Assembly (NCBI GenBank): GCA_031271075.1
Contig: JAISWN010000260.1
Span: forward strand, 1-16,802
DNA from: Treponema sp.
Lineage (GTDB): Bacteria; Spirochaetota; Spirochaetia; Treponematales; Breznakiellaceae
Direction: 5' to 3'
DNA: 16,802 nt
The notes below the pieces were generated by a model. It saw only the letters and a list, made by a program, of their open reading frames with translations. It ran no database searches and was not told the DNA's origin. The position numbers were made by a program, and so were the translations under genes. Each line of letters starts with the position of its first letter. Position 1 is the stretch's first letter. Below, one piece after another: positions 13,211 to 16,802 of this stretch.

Positions 13211-13809
13211 TACATACCTCGCATAACATGGGCTATTATAAGGGCGGCGGTTTCTTCCGGGGTTTCCCCGGCGCTGAGGCTCAGATCCGCGATTTCCCGG
13301 TAGACTGCCCCCCGCCGCTGGTGGAGTCGCCGGTGGGTTTCCCGGGGATTTTCGGTTTTGAGGAAGGGCGGGAGTTCCCCGTCTCTTTCCGCCGCCGCCT
13401 CTATCCGTTCCCAGGCGGTTTCCGGGGGAACTTCGATGTAAACCGTAAAGACCCGGCCGGATCTTTTGGATACGGGATCTTTCAGCAGTTCCAGGGCCTC
13501 ACCGTTGTCCGCAAGGCCCCCGCCCGCGGCGACAACCCGGAGCGCCGTCCCCTGCCTGCCTGCCGGGACGCCGGAAAGATCCGCCTGGTCAAAGATGTTC
13601 CGCAGGGCCTCCGCCTCGGCCTTACGGAAGATCTCCGGCCCCTCCCCGTACAGGGCCCGGGGGCTTTTTCCCGTGCGAGCCTCCACCAGTTCGTCCAGGT
13701 CGGTAAAAGACGCCGCGGCATCGTTTCTTCCTGTCAAGAGCAGGACAAGGGCGCGGCCGGCGCTGGTTTTACCTGAATGTTTTGGGCCCACAAGCAGGAT
13801 AGTTTCCAT
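13210..13809 (-). CDS. aroK: Shikimate kinase
   Basis: Phosphorylates shikimate with ATP, the step before AroA, which is two genes downstream. 199 residues, somewhat longer than the usual 165–180. Walker A GPKHSGKT (8–15), shikimate-binding DLDELVE (37–43), FRKAEAEAL with R62, and VVAAGGGLADN (92–102, the shikimate-binding GGG) are present; the lid/C-terminal RRLHQRRGAVYREIAD fits too. An extra stretch SGVPAGRQGTA (79–89) is encoded by a repeat-like GC-rich element. ATG 13809 is preceded by AGGG eight bases upstream. The start faces the PrsW gene across a 41-base divergent gap. Its TAA overlaps the ATG of the binding-protein gene. Confidence 0.88.
   Translation of the reverse strand: METILLVGPKHSGKTSAGRALVLLLTGRNDAAASFTDLDELVEARTGKSPRALYGEGPEIFRKAEAEALRNIFDQADLSGVPAGRQGTALRVVAAGGGLADNGEALELLKDPVSKRSGRVFTVYIEVPPETAWERIEAAAERDGELPPFLKTENPRETHRRLHQRRGAVYREIADLSLSAGETPEETAALIIAHVMRGM
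13547..13569. repeat. GC-rich quasi-palindrome within aroK
   Basis: GTCCC (13547–13551) and GGGAC (13565–13569) flank a CCTG-CCTG-CCTG-CC run. It encodes GVPAGRQGT, an insertion relative to ordinary shikimate kinases, and keeps the frame. Confidence 0.5.
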
Positions 13810-13813
13810 GGGC

Positions 13814-13856
13814 TTTACCCTAACGGTTTGGAAGGTATTATGCTATATCCATGGAT
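13814..13856. promoter_or_regulatory. Divergent promoter region between aroK and prsW
   Basis: On the plus strand TTTACC (13814–13819) and TATTAT (13836–13841) are 16 bases apart, predicting a start only about three bases before the prsW ATG. On the minus strand CATAAT (13842–13837) could be the -10 for aroK using nearly the same bases. A perfect palindrome ATCCATGGAT (13847–13856) covers the prsW start codon. If both promoters are real they would exclude each other. Confidence 0.35.
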
Positions 13857-14588
13857 GGCTTAAACGTTTTCTGTTTGTTGATTTTTGTCTCCGCTTTGCC
13901 GGTGTTTTTCCTCTGCCTGTGGTTCCGCCTTTCCCGGTATTCCCTGCCCCTGCACTGGTTTCTCCTTTTCCTGCTTGCCGGGGCCCTTTCCCTGCTTGTC
14001 GCCCTGGTTTTGCAGCGTCTTTTGCCGGATATTCCGCCGGGCGCCGGCGGAAGGGGCCGGATTTTGTACACGGTCTTCTGCAAAGCTGCCCTGGCGGAAG
14101 AGACGGGCCGGCTTCTTGTCTTTCTGGCTTTTTTCCGGGCGGCGGCCAGGTTCTCCCCGCAACCCGGCGGCGGCCTCCACTGGAGCCGGGATCGCGCCGA
14201 AATCAGCCCCGGCGCCGCGCCCGGACTGGAATTCCAGGGGGCCATTGCCGGGCTTGTGGCGGGTTTCGGCTTTGCCGTCATAGAAAGCGCGTCCTACGGA
14301 TCGGCGGATATGGGCGTCGCCTTTATCCGGGCCTTTACCGCCGCCCCCCTGCACGGCGCCTGCGGGGCCCGTGTAGGCGCCTCCGCCGCGGATCTACGGG
14401 GCAACCCCTTTCCCGCCCTGCCGCGTTTTCTATCCGCCGTGGCCATCCACGGCATGTACGACTTCATGATCCTCCTGAGAGGAATCCCCTGGATTCTGGC
14501 GGTTTTTGCCGCCTTTTCCGCCCTGGCATCCTCGATTCTGTTCATCCGGGCGGGGTTTAAAAATTCTTTTTACCCGAACTCCGCGTAA
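13851..14588 (+). CDS. PrsW-type intramembrane protease homolog
   Basis: 245 residues, multi-pass inner-membrane protein. Members of the PrsW/CPBP-like group cut substrates within the membrane, for example an anti-sigma factor in Bacillus subtilis. Family motifs: ALAEETGR (80–87; EExxK/R type, E83 and E84), GFGFAVIESASYG (138–150, E145), APLHGACGARVG (165–176, H168) and IHGMYDF (199–205, H200). Hydrophobic segments fall at about 5–25, 33–55, 71–100, 129–147 and 206–233. A polar loop (101–127) divides the third and fourth. No ribosome-binding site is visible before ATG 13851; the predicted transcription start nearly coincides with it. No sigma/anti-sigma pair is adjacent, so the substrate is unknown. 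Convergent with the CAP-domain lipoprotein, 26 bases away. Confidence 0.82.
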   Translation: MDGLNVFCLLIFVSALPVFFLCLWFRLSRYSLPLHWFLLFLLAGALSLLVALVLQRLLPDIPPGAGGRGRILYTVFCKAALAEETGRLLVFLAFFRAAARFSPQPGGGLHWSRDRAEISPGAAPGLEFQGAIAGLVAGFGFAVIESASYGSADMGVAFIRAFTAAPLHGACGARVGASAADLRGNPFPALPRFLSAVAIHGMYDFMILLRGIPWILAVFAAFSALASSILFIRAGFKNSFYPNSA

Positions 14589-14614
14589 CATGGGCTGGAC
14601 ATTCACGACATCTT

Positions 14615-16519
14615 TTATAGATCAGAAACATATTTGGAGGTAAAGACAAATACTACCCGTACCCCCCATTTCGGGTCATCCAGCACAGCAATACCTATAT
14701 GGTTGTTGGCGGCATTTACGAGATATTCACTGTACCTGTCTGCAAATCCAAGAGCGATTTCTTTACCTGTAGCGTATCCCCCAAACATAGTAGACGATGA
14801 AGAGGATCCGGACAGTTTCCCATATTTGTTGGCGTTTTCAAAAACATTACCGCTCTCCCGTGCGGCGAGGCATAACCCTTTTTCAAGAGCCATAAGCGGC
14901 AGGCCTTGGGCCGCCGCCAGTTTTGTATAGGCGCCGCCGGCCTTATTGGTAATATAAAGCCGGGCGTAGGCTTGCGGATTGCTGCGGATTTTGTTCAATT
15001 CCAGAACCAGCTCTCTTTCAATGGCTGACAAATAATCCGCCCTGGTTTCCAAACGGGATACATCCCATGTACTGGCCTCTTCTGTCAGCCTGGCTTCCTC
15101 CGCCTGCCTCCGGGCCGTCTCCTCTTCACGCCACTGTTTCGCTTCCGCCGCCGCCTGGGGTCTCTCTCCCCGGGCCAAATCCCGAACCGCCCGCGGGTTG
15201 AGGGTATAGGTAACAATCGACTGCCGCCCGTCATTGACCGACCAATACACATTGCCGGTTGTTTTGTTATAACGCAGAACGTCATCCATGTTGAGCCGTA
15301 TATTGGGAAGTTCCGTAACCCTTGTCAGGGGCGTTCCCTGTTCATCTACAATCAGCATATAGGTTGACCGGTGCTCTGTTGGAGTAGCTGTTATAGAGTT
15401 AGCGGATTGTGTCGAAAACGCGCATACTTCCCACATAAGCAAATAACGCCCCGCGTCAAGCGCGGCGATTTTTGGATGGGCGGCATGACCGGCAGCCTGG
15501 GTATAATTGGTAATCCATACCGGCCCGCTGCAGGCGGTTAAGTCCTCATCAAAAAGCAGGAGCAACATATTCCGTGATGAATCACGTTTTTTACCATAAG
15601 TACCGGCGAACATATACCCCATTGGCGTTTTTGCGACGCCTCCCAACTGCGCAAACGTCGCGTTCTGGCCTATGGGCCCCTCAAACTGAAAGGCATGAAG
15701 CCTTTTGCCCCTGCCATTGTTTTGGAATTGGGCGAAGCTGAAACTTCTGGGGTATGCGTCCCCATGATCCGCGAATATAAGGCCGTCCTTAATGGGGAGT
15801 ATATACTGATTGAAGGAATGGCTTACATAGGGCATGGTAAAGTTCCCGCCGGTATCGGAGTTAGTCGTTGCTCCTTTATCCACCCGTTCAAAAGTATCCG
15901 TATTCAGAACAAACCCATAAGACGCCTGATGTCCGTTAAACATCTCTCTGCCAAAGTATACGGCGATTATAGTGCCGGATATTTCAAGCCTGCATCCGGA
16001 GGCGTCAAAAGGAACCCGTATCCCGTGAAAACTATTATCCGCGTACGCTTTCAGCTTATAGGTTTTTTGTTTGCCGCCTGATCTATCGTATTTGACCAGG
16101 GCCATGTTTTCCCGGTCAGGCTCATCTTTTTTAACCGCTTCGCCATAGAAAAAATAGTAATTGCCCCCCGCGTCTTTGGTAAAAGCCCCCAGGGTTTTAA
16201 GCTCATTATGGAACTTCAGGGTTTTCATAAGTTTCATGTCTTTGGAATATTCATAAACACAGGTGTCAAGTTGGTTTTCATCAACACCGCATACGCTTAC
16301 AGAACCGTCATCTTGTACATAGGTCATAACAGAGGGTATCCGGCTGCCATAACCGATATATTTGTTGCCGACCGTATCAACCGAATCTCGCAGGGTGTAT
16401 GGAACGGCCTGGGTCGTTCTCAAAACAAGGCTGTTTTGAGCGTTCAGCGTACCGGTAGATGCGCAACCGAATCCCAGGGTCATGCCAAAGATTCCCGCTA
16501 ACAATACTTTTTGTTTCAT
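14615..16519 (-). CDS. Large lipoprotein with C-terminal CAP/SCP-like domain
   Basis: 634 residues. The signal is MKQKVLLAGIFGMTLGFGC, with C19 the likely lipidated residue; the lipobox is relaxed. Residues about 25–440 are beta-rich, with repeated strand-turn blocks (LVKYDRSGGK, MLLLLFDEDL, GNVYWSVNDGRQ) like a propeller-type surface domain, though no family is recognised. A charged Ala/Glu/Arg helix (about 450–490) links to the C-terminal domain (501–634), which begins VLELNKIRSNPQAYARLYI and ends with HIGIAVLDDPKWGVRVVFVF, the pattern of CAP/SCP proteins. The usual CAP histidine after the second helix seems absent (LAARESGN), so the site may be degenerate. The gene is visibly more A+T-rich than its neighbours: 29/60 G+C in 15361–15420 versus 46/60 in 11281–11340 of aroA. 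GGGGGA lies nine bases before ATG 16519. Confidence 0.8.
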   Translation of the reverse strand: MKQKVLLAGIFGMTLGFGCASTGTLNAQNSLVLRTTQAVPYTLRDSVDTVGNKYIGYGSRIPSVMTYVQDDGSVSVCGVDENQLDTCVYEYSKDMKLMKTLKFHNELKTLGAFTKDAGGNYYFFYGEAVKKDEPDRENMALVKYDRSGGKQKTYKLKAYADNSFHGIRVPFDASGCRLEISGTIIAVYFGREMFNGHQASYGFVLNTDTFERVDKGATTNSDTGGNFTMPYVSHSFNQYILPIKDGLIFADHGDAYPRSFSFAQFQNNGRGKRLHAFQFEGPIGQNATFAQLGGVAKTPMGYMFAGTYGKKRDSSRNMLLLLFDEDLTACSGPVWITNYTQAAGHAAHPKIAALDAGRYLLMWEVCAFSTQSANSITATPTEHRSTYMLIVDEQGTPLTRVTELPNIRLNMDDVLRYNKTTGNVYWSVNDGRQSIVTYTLNPRAVRDLARGERPQAAAEAKQWREEETARRQAEEARLTEEASTWDVSRLETRADYLSAIERELVLELNKIRSNPQAYARLYITNKAGGAYTKLAAAQGLPLMALEKGLCLAARESGNVFENANKYGKLSGSSSSSTMFGGYATGKEIALGFADRYSEYLVNAANNHIGIAVLDDPKWGVRVVFVFTSKYVSDL

Positions 16520-16595
16520 AATAAATCCCCCTTAAACCGTCATCGGATGTAATACTTTACCATAATTCTTACAGCTCTGTATACCCACCCTGGTA

Positions 16596-16660
16596 AAAAA
16601 GCGGGAATTCCGAATTCATTTTTTACCTGAATTCTTGCGGCAGATGACAAAAAGCGGGAA
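16596..16660. repeat. 12-bp direct repeat pair
   Basis: AAAAAGCGGGAA occurs at 16596–16607 and again at 16649–16660, upstream of the CAP-domain lipoprotein. Three GAATTC hexamers lie between or at the edges. No gene is visible in 16520–16802. Confidence 0.6.
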
Positions 16661-16736
16661 AAAACCACGGAGGACTGGCAATTGCCTTGACGATTGCCTT
16701 GGAGGAACACGGAGTTTTTGTAACCAATCCGGGCTT
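16660..16736. repeat. Dispersed repeat, copy B
   Basis: Shares AAAAACCACGG, ACACGGAG plus a T-run, ACCAATCCG and GCTT-like blocks with 1423–1470. About 34 extra bases separate the first two blocks, and they contain ATTGCCTTGACG followed by a second ATTGCCTTGG. Probably a member of a genome-wide intergenic repeat family. Confidence 0.55.
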
Positions 16737-16752
16737 ATTCGTGCTGAGGGAT

Positions 16753-16768
16753 CGGACTTGCAAGTCCG
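16753..16768. repeat. Perfect 16-bp palindrome
   Basis: CGGACTTGCAAGTCCG is fully self-complementary. Its core GGACTT/AAGTCC matches the arms of the inverted repeat at 13144–13177. A further small hairpin CCCGC (16784–16788) with GCGGG (16793–16797) follows before the window ends. Confidence 0.65.
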
Positions 16769-16802
16769 CTTAATACCCAAGAACCCGCTTACGCGGGGGA
16801 GT

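Overview
The window reads as chromosomal DNA of a G+C-rich bacterium, most likely a spirochaete of the Treponema lineage. This is inferred from several things together: lipoproteins with relaxed lipoboxes, a lipoprotein/outer-membrane barrel gene pair, a GAF–HD-GYP protein next to a small parvulin, and intergenic spacers full of short hairpin repeats. No rRNA or tRNA gene is present to confirm it, and the species cannot be named from the sequence. No phage, transposase, CRISPR array or plasmid gene is visible.

Layout. (1) 1–1175, minus: an oligogalacturonate lyase (pectin degradation) running off the left edge. (2) 1176–1532: a gene-free spacer with a cluster of nested hairpins, one copy of a dispersed repeat and a promoter. 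(3) 1533–4537, plus: an exported protein with YD/RHS-like motifs and a small protein coupled to it by a TTGA overlap; then a short spacer with three 15-bp repeats and a TATAAT box; then a parvulin prolyl isomerase and a GAF–HD-GYP cyclic-di-GMP phosphodiesterase. (4) 8334–4556, minus: one tightly packed operon, infC–rpmI–rplT–(ZapB-like coiled coil)–(ZapA-domain::ManA fusion)–DUF188. It joins translation factors, cell-division-like proteins and mannose-6-phosphate isomerase. (5) 8336–8518: a spacer with a promoter and three 13-bp repeats, then a lipoprotein and an outer-membrane-barrel protein (8519–10520, plus). (6) 13809–10566, minus: a shikimate operon, aroK–(solute-binding lipoprotein)–aroA, with 1-nt and 4-nt overlaps. 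(7) 13851–14588, plus: a PrsW-type membrane protease divergent from aroK. (8) 16519–14615, minus: a large A+T-richer lipoprotein with a C-terminal CAP/SCP-like domain. (9) 16520–16802: a repeat-rich spacer.

The most notable observations are the fusion of a ZapA-like cell-division domain to phosphomannose isomerase inside the IF3/L35/L20 operon, directly behind a ZapB-like gene; a palindromic repeat that has become part of the coding sequence of a solute-binding lipoprotein's signal region; and that lipoprotein's tight coupling between two shikimate-pathway genes. I found no obvious new defence or mobile system.
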